From contig NC_045139.1 in assembly GCF_008831285.2 (NCBI RefSeq), positions 10,760,704-10,824,703 on the forward strand: a stretch of 64,000 nt of DNA, written 5' to 3'. The translations under genes were made by a program, and so were the position numbers. The notes under the pieces are model-generated. The model did no database searches. It was not told the origin of the DNA and saw only the letters and a program-made list of their open reading frames with translations. The stretch is from Nymphaea colorata (Eukaryota; Streptophyta; Magnoliopsida; Nymphaeales; Nymphaeaceae). Shown here piece after piece: positions 10,890 to 22,744 of this stretch (within the stretch, counting starts at the first letter, position 1; every line of letters begins with the position of its first letter).

Positions 10890-12554
10890 CATGCAATATC
10901 TCAGTCATGTTCCTAGCTTTTAGGGCTTTATTTCCCTTTTTATGTAATAAATAGCAGCAGCCTCGTTCAGGTGCTTCTTAGCGTAAAAAAACTAGAGTAT
11001 TTACCTTTTTTGTATAAAAATAAACAGATAATTAAACATATCTCCGGGTTCATCCTAAATTAATAAATTGACCAATTCAATATACCGGAAAAGCACTGCA
11101 TATTTAGATTTCTAAAGCCGGTGCAGTACCATCCCCACCAATGGGGCCATGTTAATCTTCTCTGTATCGTTTCAATTTTATTGATTGTGTCCAATAAGAA
11201 TAGCATCCCCGCAGATGAAATGGATTTTTTTTTTCTTTTTTGTTTAACTTGAAGGCCTTAAGCAAACACCCACATCTTTGAAACAACAAAAATCATCCGA
11301 CTGTATTCTGGCTTTTTATTGGTTGAGAAGGATGGGATCGATGAGAAGATCTTTTAAAATGAAAGAGATATTATGCTCAGACGTGCACTTCTGTGTCATC
11401 TCAAAGTCTACATGCACGATTAAGACTGAGATTGAGACTTCCTATCCATTTTCGTGTATATATGGTGACAACTTGTATTGTTTACATACATAACGTAACT
11501 ACATGTTTCTTTCTACGTTTCAGTCATTGTCAATTCTACTTAACAAAAGAGAAGGAACTTGGGTTTTTTTTATTGGGCGGTAGGATGAAATACTCTTCCT
11601 ACTCACATATAAAATCATTTAAATTTAGCAAAACCATCTATCGGATGATTCTCGAGCTCTGTTTGTAAGTCTATATGTTGTAGGTAGGATGTGTCTCTCT
11701 ATATGTTTTCTTATTCAAATTATTCCATGAAATAATAAGGTGATGCCAATGTCGATCTACCTTGCCATAGAGTCTGCAGTATCACATTGGGTTTGGTAAT
11801 TCGGTTTAAGTGTCCCAACTTAAAGAAAGTAATTTTTGGAAAACACTTAAAAAGATTTATCCACATCAACCCATAAAAAGGCTACTGTAGGTTCACTCAA
11901 GTTCCAAAGCGGGACACCACATTAAAAGTATAAGGGTATGATCTTAGGAGTTTTGCGTAAAGTGTGGTTTCCCTTATGTAAACAATGAAAAGACCAATAC
12001 ATAATTTTCCAATATTATTAACTACACAATTACATTTATCTATTTTTATTTAATAAAAAAATCCGTAAAAGTATTTGCATGTGTCAACTATAGGCTGCTG
12101 ACAATTTACTATATATTCTTTCCTCTACAAGTCATGACATAAAACCTATATATATGTATCCTTTTTGGTGCCCAATAATTTCCAAACCTTTGTAATTTTC
12201 TAGCATTGGTAGGGAAAAAACAATCGCTTAATTAAACTAATAAAAAGAGGTCCACGGATTTGAATATACTTAATCATGTAATAGCATTATTGGGTATAGC
12301 TGAAAAGAGACTGTTTAAACAAAAAAAGTTGTTCTTAGTTTCTTCTTTTATTTTCTTTTTCTCTGCTGACGGCGTTTTAACTATTTTATCACAACGTTGA
12401 AAAGTAACATACATTTTAACTATTTTATGAATGTTTCTTGTTATTGTTTTCCTTAAATTTGATATTACAGTTTCATGTCACACCTTCTACCATAAATTAA
12501 TAAATTTGAAGCATTAATGTTCATGGTTGCGCAAAAAAGACAAACTAAAAGAGT
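10256..12554. other. Intergenic AT-rich DNA with (AT)n microsatellite
   Basis: An uninterrupted (AT) run lies at 10849-10885, preceded by CTCTCTCTC. The short open frames around 11278-11668 show no domain. No RNA gene was recognised. Confidence 0.35.
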
Positions 12555-12700
12555 TCTAGCCTTTTAGGTAGTAGCTTAGCTGGTTGGGATAGTAAAAGCC
12601 TAGTCGTTAGTTTGATTCTCATAGACACTACTTATCTGGACTGAAAAATGGGGGATGGTGAGAGTCTAGTCGTTAGTTTGATTCTCATAGACACTACTTA
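12555..12700 (+). repeat. SINE-like tRNA-derived element with internal duplication
   Basis: A box A-like word TAGCTTAGCTGG lies at 12572-12583 and a box B-like word GTTTGATTCT near 12610. A segment of about 38 bp containing TAGTCGTTAGTTTGATTCTC is repeated directly (about 12600-12640 and 12663-12701). It is not an intact tRNA. Confidence 0.45.
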
Positions 12701-13401
12701 AATCACTAAAATTTTCGATCATTATAGATTAATCTTGTCATCCAAGAGGAGTTGATTAGTAGTTTTATATATATATACTAACAGATTTTGAAGGGCCAGC
12801 TTGGTAACAGTAACATGCTCTTTATATTGTTCCATGAACATGCCACAAAAATTAGGATAAATTGATAGAATATTATGTAACAACGGTAGGGGAGATACCC
12901 TAAGGCATTGAAATCAGATTCAAACCTCTCAAGGCTCAAGCCACGAGGTGTGGTGGCCATGACTTGGGTCAAGAGCATCTGTTATACTTTCAAGTGAACG
13001 GGGTTTCTTACCACCCGATAGAAAGCCGAAGCATCCACCCAACCCTTTATCTTCATATGATATAAGATGCTTTCGGTACCTCTACAAAGATAAGTTGCCA
13101 TTCAATTTTTCTATATAAAATTGGCTTGAGGCCTCTAGATATTGTTGATAATTTTAAAGTTTATTGGTCGATACATCATAAACTATCGTAAAGAACAATG
13201 ATGTCACTATACCATAAACCATTTCTAACACTTCTATAGCATGGTATCTTTTGGGATAATTGTTGAATATTTTGTCATCCAATGACATCTAGCAACTGTC
13301 TCATTTAAATTTCACTAAAAAAATAAAAGCTAATTAAAGTAATTTTTAATTTTTTTAAGATAATAGTCATGCTGGTAAGTATAACAGATGCATTATTCCC
13401 A
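12701..13401. other. Intergenic, no gene recognised
   Basis: AT-rich sequence with a short TATATATA run near 12766. The minus-strand open frame 12978-12778 has no domain. Confidence 0.3.
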
Positions 13402-13560
13402 AGAGGTTGGTGCAACGGTCGAGGCGAGGGCTAATAGGCAGCTGGTTGTCGTTTCGAATCTCTGTGGCATCAACCTTCTATGCTACAAAAGGAGAGCCAT
13501 CGACGTAAAACTTGAAGCATGGTGGGGGTGGCACTTCAGGTCACCCAACCATCTAATTTG
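13402..13560 (+). repeat. SINE-like tRNA-derived element
   Basis: A box A-like word (TTGGTGCAACGGTCGAGG) lies at about 13407-13424 and a box B-like word (GTTTCGAATCT) at 13451-13461, with ordinary pol III spacing. A non-tRNA body follows. The right end is uncertain. Confidence 0.4.
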
Positions 13561-14389
13561 AACTATACAATCTAACATTATGGACGGGTAAGAGAAAAAA
13601 GTAATTGGTAAAGTGATTGATATTTTTGTCATCTAATATTAGTATATAATATTTTTCTTTTTATTTTTCTCTCGAATATTCATCTACTTTAGATAGACTG
13701 CTTTGGTTAGATGAGTCATCATTGACTCACTTATATAAACATTTATATTATTAGATCCAGATCATATAAGCCATCGAATTTTAGGAGATCATATGATGAA
13801 AATTAAGTTGAAAAAAAAATAGAAACACAATTGTATTTTTAAAAGGCAAAAAGACTCTTCATAGAAAAAAAAAACAAATCAGTCTCCCTAATGAACATCT
13901 CTTGCCTTTTTTTGGAAGATATTTTTTTCTTAGAAATACAAATTATATATATATGTGTGTGTGTGTGCAATTACTGCAAAAACTATATTAAGCTTAATTA
14001 AGATTAACCATCATTTCATTAATCGGTTTCGAGTATACATTTCATTTTATTTTAAACAATCAAAACCTATAGTTGGCGACGAGCTTGGCCGGCAAATTAT
14101 TAATCCTTCCCGACAGAAAAAATGGCTGATTTTTTATTATGGTTTGTGTGCACATATAATATAACCTAGCTTGCGGAAGGGAATTTCAACAATATTTGTA
14201 ATTTTTGTAAAAACCGTTAGTTACACATGATTGCATAACTTAGCTCTAACAATCGATCTGCAGCACATGATCTCTCTTTTTTTCTTTTTGGGTGTATGCC
14301 TGCTCAATCGTGTGCATATACATCCACTCCATTTGAGCAAATCAATTTTAATTGAGCCTCCCATTCCCAAAGGTACTAAGTTTTAGGGT
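13561..14389. other. Intergenic with (TA)n(TG)n microsatellite
   Basis: A TA run at 13944-13954 passes into a TG run to 13967. No gene is recognised in the rest. Confidence 0.35.
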
Positions 14390-14702
14390 GTTGTCTACAC
14401 CTCGGCAACAGGCCTGGGTACCCGATGGGTACCCAGCCCGAAAAAAACTCGATTATTTTTTAATTCTTTATTATTTTTATTTAATAATAATATATATTTC
14501 ATTACTAAAATATATTTCATATTCAAATTTTGTTTATTTTTTATTTTTTATTTTATTCGAGATATCGGGCCTAGGCTCATGCTTGGGTTTGGGTTTCAGT
14601 CATCGGGCCAACCCGAGCCCAACTCTTATCGGAAAGTTGGGCCTGAGCCGAGCTCGGGTTTCGAGCCAACCCGAACCCAACTCTTATCGGGCCGGGCCAC
14701 CA
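14390..14702. repeat. GGGCC/GGGTACCC word-like repeat
   Basis: GC-rich ends (GGCCTGGGTACCCGATGGGT; CGGGCCGGGCCACC) flank an AT-rich middle, with many degenerate CGGGC-CAACCCGA words. It resembles 26465-26780 in both wording and layout. Confidence 0.45.
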
Positions 14703-15079
14703 GATGGATTCACATGCATCAACTCCTTCCGCGCCAACAATATGCATAACGTGTTGCTTCTCTTATAATCTACCGACCAAATGAAGCATCTTGTTTGCAT
14801 TTTATACAATTGAACGTGACGCATCAAGGGAAAGAACCAAGGCGCATGTGAATAATCAACGTTTTTTTTGTTCCTAGCTAGCTTCTCTCTCAATCCATCT
14901 ACCGCCGCCTTATTTGAGCTTCGCTTGCTTCAGACTCAAGCCTTAACTAGAAATGTTTGTTGAACAATCTGACTGAGTTGGGGTTCCATCCGATACGCCG
15001 CGCCTAAATATCAAACCATGCACTTTTAAACATATTCACGATCCAAGCTACTTGTTGAAGAGACAAAGTAAAGTGAGGC
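14703..15079. other. Intergenic, no gene recognised
   Basis: Nothing beyond short open frames without domains. Confidence 0.25.
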
Positions 15080-15990
15080 ACATATCAGATATCTTTTAAC
15101 TGTATCTGTTTTTTTGGATATTCGCATATTCAGATTCGAATTTGAATTTAAATACAAATAAAGAAAAGTCATATTGAATTTAATTTTACAATTCTAATCT
15201 GATTTTTTACATTTGTATCTGAATATGAATATGAATATGAGTTTTGAACTGAATTTGGCCAATTTAAAAAAATGTAAGAGCATTAAATATAGGATGCTTA
15301 TTTGAAACTAAATCTGAATATGCATCCGATCAGATATTTATATATATACGAATCTGATTGGATGCCATTTGTTAAATCTAAATATGTTCCAATTACCTGA
15401 TTGGATATTAATTTTTTTTCGCATCTGATTTTTTTGGGATGATTCGATAGAATATCCAAGCTAAGTTAGATATATTGACACCCCTAACCCCGCCTCTACC
15501 CTCAACATGGTCTGGCTCAAATTCAACTAAAACAAATCTGGCTAGAGATAGACAGTACGTATATGTTAGCCAGTAGAGAGAGAGAGTTTGCATGTGTGCA
15601 AGCACCGCAAAGAGAGCAGTAGTGATGTCAAGATGTGAGATTCGGATCAAATATCTAACCAAACTACTTCAAGAAAGTTGAATACGAAAATATTTAACGT
15701 CTGATTAAAAAATCAAAGGTATTCACATCTAAGAAATGATATCCAACTTGATAGGCATTTGGATTTAAATAAATGTGAGATCAGATTCAGATTTCGATTG
15801 ATATTTAATTTGAAATAAATATCTTACATCCAATATTCACATATTTCCTAGGTCAGTCGGTCCTTAACGTATAATAATATGGTCCAAATTTGGTTGCATA
15901 TTTAAAAATGCAGATCGGATTATACTCGGATTGTAAATTTGAAGCTTTTCTTTATTGGTATTCGAATTTAAATATATAAATATCTAATAT
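15080..15990. repeat. ATATCCGAAT-type word-like repeats, two adjacent units
   Basis: The first unit ends near 15487 with GATATATTGACACCCCTAA, the same end as the element at 59632-60074. The second begins near 15620 with GTGATGTCAAGATG and continues with GATTCGGATCAAATATC. The right limit is uncertain. Confidence 0.5.
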
Positions 15991-16399
15991 GCCAAATATG
16001 ATGAGGGTACCTTTGATCATCACATAAAGATGGAGAGACCTTTTGCAAATTTGTGGGATTCACTCAAAAGTACATTCATATTCCTTTTTATGATACACAA
16101 TTGCATTATTTTTGACATTATGTTACTTAATTTCCTCCCATCTCTTGAAATTTCTTGAAATCTCTCGAGATCTTAGTTTGCATGAGTAAGTTCCCAACTG
16201 AGTTTCACATTGTCTTAGAGGCATAAAAGTTTGAATAAGAAAAAGACCACACATCCTCGCGAAAGGAAATTGGTAAAAAATATGCAGTTGGCTAGATTCA
16301 CAAAACTTTATAAATTAAACCCACTTACTACAAGAATTATGATATTTACTAACGCAAAAATACCATGAGTTTTGAGAAACAAGCCTTCTTCAATGCGCA
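15991..16399. other. Intergenic, no gene recognised
   Basis: AT-rich sequence with a small TCTTGAAATTTCTTGAAATC duplication near 16143. Nothing else seen. Confidence 0.25.
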
Positions 16400-16868
16400 C
16401 TAGGGGCAAACAACGAGTCGAGCTCGACTAGTTAAAACTCAGCTCATGAACGAGTTCGAAGCGAGTCATTTGCTTAACCAGTCAAGCTCGAGTTCTTGAG
16501 CTGACTCGTTCAAATAATCAAGTTGAGTTCGATCTCAAAACGTAACTGTCGGGTCGAGCTCAAGCCTTAATCGAGTTTGTCAAGCCTTAATCAAGTCAAT
16601 ATATTTAATGAGTTTATGAGTTTGTCGAGCCTTAATCGAGTCGAGCTCGAACTCAACACGTAACGATGAATATCAATACTATTCAAATGAGTTTGTTGAT
16701 CCTCAATCGAGTCGAGTTCAAGCTCAACACGTAACTGCCGAATCGAGCTTGAGTTGCTTCCATCGAGCTATTCTCAAGCTCGAGCCGAGTCCAGCTCAAG
16801 GTTTCATTAGTCAAGCCAAGCTCGAGCTGACTGAACTTGGGCTCGACTCGGCTCATGTTCACCCCTAG
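16400..16868. repeat. GAGCTCG repeat bounded by inverted CTAGGGG ends
   Basis: The interior is degenerate GAGTCGAGCTCG words. The left end CTAGGGGCAAACA and the right end TGTTCACCCCTAG are inverted copies (11 of 13 bases). The flanks ATGCGCAC and TTGCAGAC match at 5 of 8 positions and could be a decayed 8-bp target duplication. This suggests an old non-autonomous TIR element. Confidence 0.5.
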
Positions 16869-16974
16869 TTGCAGACCCTTTGTGGCACAAATAATATAGA
16901 AATTGGATTATTAATCATGAAAAAAATCACTTACTCTGTAACGCTCTAAGGTAGTTTAGAGCTTTGACAATATA

Positions 16975-17110
16975 TGGAGGGGTAGAGCCAAGGGGGGCCC
17001 GCTTGGGCCATGGACCCACCCCAACAAATTGGAAAAAAAATAAATTTAAAAATGAATTAAAATTTTTTATTTGGCCCATGTAGTATTTGAATCCGGGTTT
17101 AGTTTGGCCC
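16975..17110 (+). repeat. Partial AGGGGTAGAGCC-ended repeat
   Basis: It starts AGGGGTAGAGCCAAGGGGGG and shares GGGCCATGG-CC and AAAATTTTTT-TTTGGCCC with the intact 198-bp element at 29414-29611. The right end is missing. Confidence 0.4.
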
Positions 17111-17163
17111 ATGTAGATTTAAACCCAGATTCAACCTACAAAACCCAGCCCACAACCTCTTAA

Positions 17164-17560
17164 TGGCCTGTTTGGTTGGAGGGAAAGGGAGGGATTGAGT
17201 AATCACTCCTTTGTTTGGTTGGCTAATTAGAAAGGAGTGAATGAAAAGGAAAGGGACAAAGTGTGTTTGGCTGCGAGGGAAATGAAAGGATAGATTAGTG
17301 TAAATCCAATCCTTCCCAAATCGGACGGATTGGGAGAAAAAGGAAAGGAAAGGAAGATGAAAAGTTTCTTTTACCCATAATACCCATGGGGACCCATGTT
17401 TAAAAGAAAAAAAGAAAGAAGATTTTAGTCTTTTCTTTCATTTCTATCCAAACCACCTTTTTAATCACCTCTTTTCTTTTCTTTCCATTCCCTTTCTCTT
17501 TCCTTTCCTTTCTTTTCCCTCCCTTTTTGTCTCTTCCTTTCCCTCCAACCAAACAGGGCG
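17164..17560. mobile_element. Tourist/PIF-Harbinger-like MITE
   Basis: About 397 bp. The left end GCCTGTTTGGTTGGAGGGAA is mirrored at the right by TTCCCTCCAACCAAACAGGG, giving inverted repeats of more than 20 bp. The element lies next to TTA at each side (CTTAATGG and GGCGTTAG), the 3-bp target typical of PIF/Harbinger MITEs, although the left junction has one extra base. No coding capacity. Confidence 0.75.
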
Positions 17561-18897
17561 TTAGTCTTGTCTTGCCCTATTTTAAAACTGGTTTTTCAAA
17601 GGGGTAAAAACACAGGGCTGCAGGAAGAGACTGCGTGCAGGAAGAGAGTGCAAGGGAGAGAACAAGAGACAAAGAGAGGGAGATAGAAAATGAAAGAGTG
17701 AGAAAGGGAGCACGAGAGAGCAGGGCTGGAGGAAGGAGGTCGGAAGAGAAGAGGGGAGAGAAGAACGTGACGAAAAAGAAGGACGCAGCAGCAATGTGTA
17801 AAATCATTTGAAGGATTTGGAGGGTAATGAATATTGTCCTATGCAGGAAGCAGACCTCCCAAACCTATTAGGCATTCTCTGTTTTTTTCATTGTATAGCC
17901 TGCCCTCGCATGCTTTGCTTTTTGTAGTTACAGGCATGACTAACAGTATTTGCTTGAGTTTGCATTTTGGTGTCTAATTTGCTTTCTTAAGTTGCTTATA
18001 GGTTTGCATCACAGTGATAATATCTTTCTTTTCTGTTGTTTTATTGTGGGACATCACCTTAGCATTTCCTAGCTTTATTCTGACTTTTGAAGTTGAAGAT
18101 TTAGAGAGTTGTGGTTCTCCATGTTCTGTAGAGAAGCTGTAAATTATATCAAGTTAATCTCCAGAGTCTGAGGAGGCTAATATTGTTGGCCTCTCATGAT
18201 TAAGAGATGGCATTCCTTGCCAGTTCTCTTGAACCATCTCATGCTGGTCCCTTCGAATGCAAGTTTTGACTAGGGGTCCTGCCATTTATATTTGCAAAAT
18301 GGTGCTGATCTCTGGTAGCTCAGTTTTATGCACTTGGGTTGGTATGAGGTTTACATCTTGCATCTTCTGAGATGGATTCAATCTATCTAAAGCTTCATGC
18401 TTGTGGTGCGCCGCTTGTGGGATGGCTTCATGTGTGGAGCTTGTGTTCTTTTGAGGCAAGTTGTACTGATGCAACATGTCGGAGGACACAATGACAAGGG
18501 AAATAAGTTAAAATATGCCATGGCATTTTTTTGGTTCCTTTGTGTACTGCCTCTTGCACCCTAGTTGAAGTCGATATTTGAATGCAAATAGGAAAAACTA
18601 TTTGAATGTCACCTGACTAGGCCTGGTTCTTGCATTATGTTGAAATGAAAGAAGCTTTCATGGTTATGTATGGGCTGAATTTGAATACATTGATATAACT
18701 GGAATATTATCACAGCGAGGAGGAGAGGTTGTCTATCTTCTTCCACACATTAAATCTATAATAGTGCACCCTAAGCTAAATTTAGCAACCATACTTTTCG
18801 CAGTTACGTGAGTAGCAACAGTCTAAATTATTCAGTATTTCTCCATTATCCTTTTTTTTTTGTCTAGGTGGTGACTCTAAACCCATATTTGTAGGGC
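17561..18897. other. Intergenic; GA-rich leader-like stretch, no gene recognised
   Basis: Positions 17630-17780 are purine-rich on the plus strand, and the minus open frames there are translations of that bias. The following 1.1 kb is ordinary unique-looking sequence without a recognisable domain. Confidence 0.3.
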
Positions 18898-19008
18898 CTA
18901 TCCACTGGTGGTAATTCGAAAAGCAAGGCAGCATCATTCACAAGGGAGGGGAGAAAACAACTTTTTGCTGTTCTACAAAGTGCACGAGGTTCAACAGGTA
19001 AATGTTAT
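18898..19008 (+). other. Candidate orphan exon
   Basis: A short segment bounded by TTTGTAG on the left and CAACAG/GTAAAT on the right is open in two plus frames. One frame reads GLSTGGNSKSK... and the other AYPLVVIRKARQ.... Neither is a domain I recognise. It may be an exon of the decayed transposase gene whose end lies about 90 bp downstream. Confidence 0.2.
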
Positions 19009-19095
19009 CTTCTTTATTTGATGTTTACGAGGTGGTTGGTTCTAAAGTCCTATTTTTCATAAGTTACAATTTTAATGTCTTTCTTCGATATGTTT

Positions 19096-19230
19096 AAAAT
19101 CTTGGAGGATGAATTCTATGCAGATTGTCTACTTTTGTATATTGAAAAAGAAATTGCTCAAACGTTTGATTCAAATGATATTATTGATGTCTTTTACAAT
19201 ATGAAAAGTTGTAAAGTACAATTGCAATAG
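19096..19230 (+). pseudogene. C-terminal fragment of an hAT-type (TTF/ZMYM1-like) transposase
   Basis: One open frame of about 44 codons ends at the TAG at 19228-19230. It contains DEFYADCLLLYIEKEIAQTF and then a DSNDIIDVFYNMKS-like stretch. The pattern D-LL-YIEKEI followed by I-D-F--MK is the end of the hAT dimerisation region seen in plant TTF-type/ZMYM1-like transposase proteins. Nothing else of the transposase is recognised nearby. I infer a remnant. Confidence 0.5.
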
Positions 19231-19697
19231 GTGAGTATTTTGTTGCATCCCTTTTATTTTAATGTTTATTTGAGTCATTATTTAGTTTCAATATTAAATG
19301 ATGTAGTTCTATTTACATTTTATTGTGCAGGTGAATGAATGATATGCAACTATTTTCAATAAAAATAGAGGAAAAAACTTATTGTGTTACATAGAAAGAA
19401 TACAAAAGTGTTTGTTTTAGGTAAATAACATTTATTTTTTGGTTTTGGAGTTTATAGATGTATTTGTTTACTACATTTTGGGTTATGCAATTTATATGCT
19501 CACACTTACGTCACTGTAATAGAAATAGAGCATCTTATCTATTTAGGATAGATCGCGCTTTGTGTTAATGACACAAGAAATTATTAAAATGTGTCGTAGG
19601 ACATATCGCGCTTCACGTTCATGACATGCACAATTGTATACCACATATGTTCACTTCTACTACACTATGGTTTGCAAATACTATCTAAAGTGTGTGA

Positions 19698-19698
<1 letters not shown>

Positions 19699-19748
<50 letters not shown>
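19699..19748. repeat. (TA)n microsatellite
   Basis: About 25 uninterrupted TA units. Open frames on the minus strand across it are low-complexity artefacts. Confidence 0.95.
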
Positions 19749-19751
<3 letters not shown>

Positions 19752-20212
19752 CATGGGTACGCTTGTAAAGGTGTACTGGTACGGGTATGGGCTTGGGTAC
19801 GCCGATGGTACGGTGTTGACTGTACCGGGTACAGTCAACGCACCAGAGGCTATATCCGTCCATTTTTGGACACGATCAAATTTGACCGAGTCCAAATCCG
19901 TCCATTTTTATTTTTAACAATTATTTGATTTTAACTTTTAAAACCATTTTAATGTTAAACAAAAAGAAACAAAACCCTTAAAACTTAAAGTTTTCGTTCG
20001 TCTGTTCTTACCTCTCACCGAGCGACGGTAGCGGTAGCGACCAACGACGGCAGCGGTGACTGGCGACGGCAGCAGTGATTGGCGACAGCAGCGGCGACCG
20101 GCGACGGCAGCAGTGACTGACAATGGTAGCGGCGACAGTAGACGGTAGGAGGCGACTGTCACGGTATTTTTTTCTTTTTTTCATTTTTCTTTTCATTTTC
20201 ATCGGCTCCACC
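19749..20212. other. GGTACG word-like segment and (GCGACGGCAGCAG)n minisatellite
   Basis: Positions 19755-19850 hold degenerate GGTACGGGTA words and an inverted pair TGACTGTACCGGGTACAGTC. Positions 20028-20160 are an imperfect GC-rich minisatellite built from GGCGACGGCAGC-AGTGA units. Minus-strand open frames there are repeat artefacts. Confidence 0.5.
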
Positions 20213-20587
20213 CTGATAGAAATCTAGCACCAATATCTGAAACCAGAAAACAACACTCACGCAGGAAGATAGAGAGAGAGAGAATGAAAACAAGAAGAGG
20301 TTGAGGAGAAGAAGCCGTGGCCAGGATGGTCTGCCCAGACCCTATTTATAATTTCAAATTCAGAATTCGAAGAGTCTGCAATTGTAGAATCCTAGGAGAC
20401 TCTTCACATAGTACAATGATATTAAATACTTCAACACATTCTACAAGAACGTAGAATCCTAAGAGACTCTTCACATATTACAATGACATTAACTACCTCA
20501 ACACATTCTACAAGAACGTAAAATCCTAAGAGACTTCACATATTATAAGGACTTTGAACATTGTGAGAATTCGTGCTGGATTTTAAC
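20213..20587 (-). repeat. Probable 3' LTR of the minus-strand Copia fragment
   Basis: It directly follows the purine tract TTGAGGGAGGGGG that ends the pol frame on the minus strand. That is the same junction (GAGGGAGGC then TGTTAA) seen in the intact Copia at 48200. On the minus strand it reads from GTTAAAATCCAGC to a possible end at TCTATCA. It contains about 2.5 tandem copies of a unit of about 70 bp with TAGAATCCTAAGAGACTC. The start base of the LTR is not certain. Confidence 0.55.
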
Positions 20588-22245
20588 CCCCTCCCTCAAG
20601 CTGTGCATGGTTTTGAACCATGAACAACTTGCTCTTCAAAAACCAGAAACGGTACTTTGTTAATCCTTTAATAAATATGTCAGCAACTTGTTCATTAGTT
20701 CCAACAAAGACTGGTTCTATCTCTTTATTCTCCATCTTCTTCCTGATAAAATTCAATCTCAATGTGTTTTGTTCGGCTATGTTGTATAGGATTGAAAGCA
20801 ATGTTGATGGTGCTTTGGTTGTCACACATTAGTACTGAACTTTTATTTTTTTCTCCTATATCTTCTAGCAAGTGTCGAATCCAAGCCACTTCTGCCGTCC
20901 CTACAGCCATACATCTGTATTCAGCTTATGTGCTTGATCTTGCAACTGCTCTTTGTTTTCTACTACTCCAAGATACCAAATTTTTGCCTATAAAGATGCA
21001 AAAACCAGAGATAGATCTTCTTTCGTCTGGATCTCTAGCCCAATCAGCGTCAGTATATGTGATTAATTCATGATCAGCAGCTTCATTTCCACTTTTACAA
21101 TACACTAATCCATCTCCAACAGTTCCCTTGAGATACCTTAGTATCCTTTTAACTGCATTCATATGTATGTCCCTTGGTGCATGCATAAATTGAGACACTT
21201 GATTTCCCGCATAGGTAATATCAGGTCCGGTAAATGTTAAATATTGCAAGGCACCAACAATGCTGCGATATTTGGCGGGGTTTTCATATGTTTCCCCATC
21301 ATTTATACTCATCCTTTGGTTCAGAACACTCGGTGTTTCAGCAGGCTTACAATCTTTCATGCATGTTCTGTCCAATAGGTCAAGAGTATATTTTTGTTGT
21401 ATCAAGGTAAAATGATCTCCTTGCCTATCAATTTCAACCCCAAAAAAATATCGTAGGCTTCCAAGGTCTTTCATCTTAAAGTTTCTCATTAACAAACCTT
21501 TTATCTCATCAAAGTGTTTTTCTGAGTTCCCTGTAATGACGATATCGTCAACATATATAAGGAGGAGGGTAATAACATTTTCTTTCTTGAAAATGAAAAG
21601 GGAATGGTCGAGAGGACTGTTTCGAAATCCGTATTCCCTAATTTTGTTTGAAAAACTATCAAACCATGACTGCGATGCTTGCTTAAGTCCATGCAGAGAT
21701 TTTTTTGTTTGCAAACCCATTTGCTAGAGTCCTTTTCAACAAAGCCAAGAGGTTGCTCCATGAAAACTTCTTCCTTCAAGTCACCATGAAGGAAGGCATT
21801 CTTAACGTCTAATTGATTTAGCTTTCACCCATATTTAACAGCAAGAGATATAATTATGCGAATGGTTCCCATTTTGATTACAGGACTGAACGTCTCATCA
21901 TAATCATGCCCAAACTGTTGAGTAAACCCTTTTGCTACTAACCTTGCTTTGTGTCTTTCTATGTTGCCGTCAGGTTTGTATTTGATTTTGTATACCCACT
22001 TGGAGCCCACTATGTTCTTTCTGTGTGGTCTTGGAACGATCTCCCATGTTCCACATTCATGCAAGGCATCTATTTCTTCTCTCATAGCCTTTCTCCAATA
22101 ATGTGATTTAGATGCTTGTTCAAATGAAGTAGGTTCTTCTTCCTTGCCAACTTTTGCCATGAATAACTCTGAAAGTCAAGTAATAAAGAATCATAGCTAA
22201 CCCACCTGTGAATAGGATGGAGAATGCGTACTTTTGTCATAGAAA
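20588..22245 (-). pseudogene. Copia reverse transcriptase-RNase H fragment, decayed
   Basis: The 3' half of a Copia pol gene. In order on the minus strand: SKWVYKIKYKPDG and RHKARLVAKGFTQ (about 22030-21930), a stop after AVKYG at 21825, [13 protein letters not shown] with the catalytic YVDD at about 21550, GVEIDRQ, SQFMHAP, the RNase H-like TYTDADWA, SWSSRKQ, a stop in place of a codon before AEYR (about 20926), CDNQST and TKHIEI, then a frameshift before VADIFIKGLT. The frame ends QLEGGG at the purine tract. At least two stops and three frameshifts break it. The 5' half (gag, protease, integrase) is absent. Upstream it stops near 22245, about 170 bp before the MYB/SANT fragment. Confidence 0.88.
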
Positions 22246-22418
22246 AGCTAAAAAAGAGAAAATATACGTTGGCACTACAATAGTAATACAAAAGGCCGTG
22301 ATATATTTGGTTTGGTTTGGTTTTGTGATTCATGATTGGATATTATGCTTTATTTTTTTGTTCTATTTTGGAGTTTGCAATTACTTGTTTTTGTTTTTTT
22401 TTTCGTACTGTAGTACCT

Positions 22419-22744
22419 ATGGAAGGTTCAAGCTCAAGAAATGATAGTCTTATATGGACTGATGCCAACTAGAATATCTTATAAGTATTCTAGTTGAGCA
22501 ATCACGGCTACCTGGCATGAAGTCAGGAGGCAATTTAAAACCAAAAGCATATAAGGCAATTGAACGAAAGATGATAGAAAAGTTTGGGCCAGATTTCACA
22601 GTCAAAAAAATAAAACACAAGTTGAAGAGTACAAAAGCATACTACAATGTGTGCAAGCAAATTTTGTCAACAAGTGGATTTGGTTGGAACCCAACAAACA
22701 AGTGCGTAGATGTTGACAATGAAGTTTGGGTCATCTACATTCAG
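22419..22744 (+). pseudogene. MYB/SANT-like DNA-binding gene fragment, probably from a PIF/Harbinger-type element
   Basis: It starts at an ATG (22419) with NDSLIWTDA, then a frame shift, then SILVEQSRLPG-KSGGN, KAIERKMIEKFG, KLKSTKAYYNVCKQ and STSGFGWNPTNKCVDVDNEVW. This is the order of the plant Myb/SANT-like domain found in PIF/Harbinger MYB proteins and related host genes: WT.., VEQ-R, a middle helix, GFGWDP-like, W. The frame meets a good donor (ATTCAG/GTAAGC) at 22744/22745, but no second exon is seen before the LINE. The frameshift and stops near 22470 suggest a remnant. Confidence 0.6.

Noticed and set aside
936-13560. Possible tRNA genes at 936, 12572 and 13405
   Set aside because: Box A and B-like words are present, but no acceptor stem or anticodon arm can be formed; they are better explained as SINE heads.
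17577-17807. Two overlapping minus frames rich in Ser and Leu
   Set aside because: Direct translations of a purine-rich tract, not a protein.
19665-19895. Minus frame with a long Tyr-Ile run
   Set aside because: Translation of the (TA)n microsatellite.
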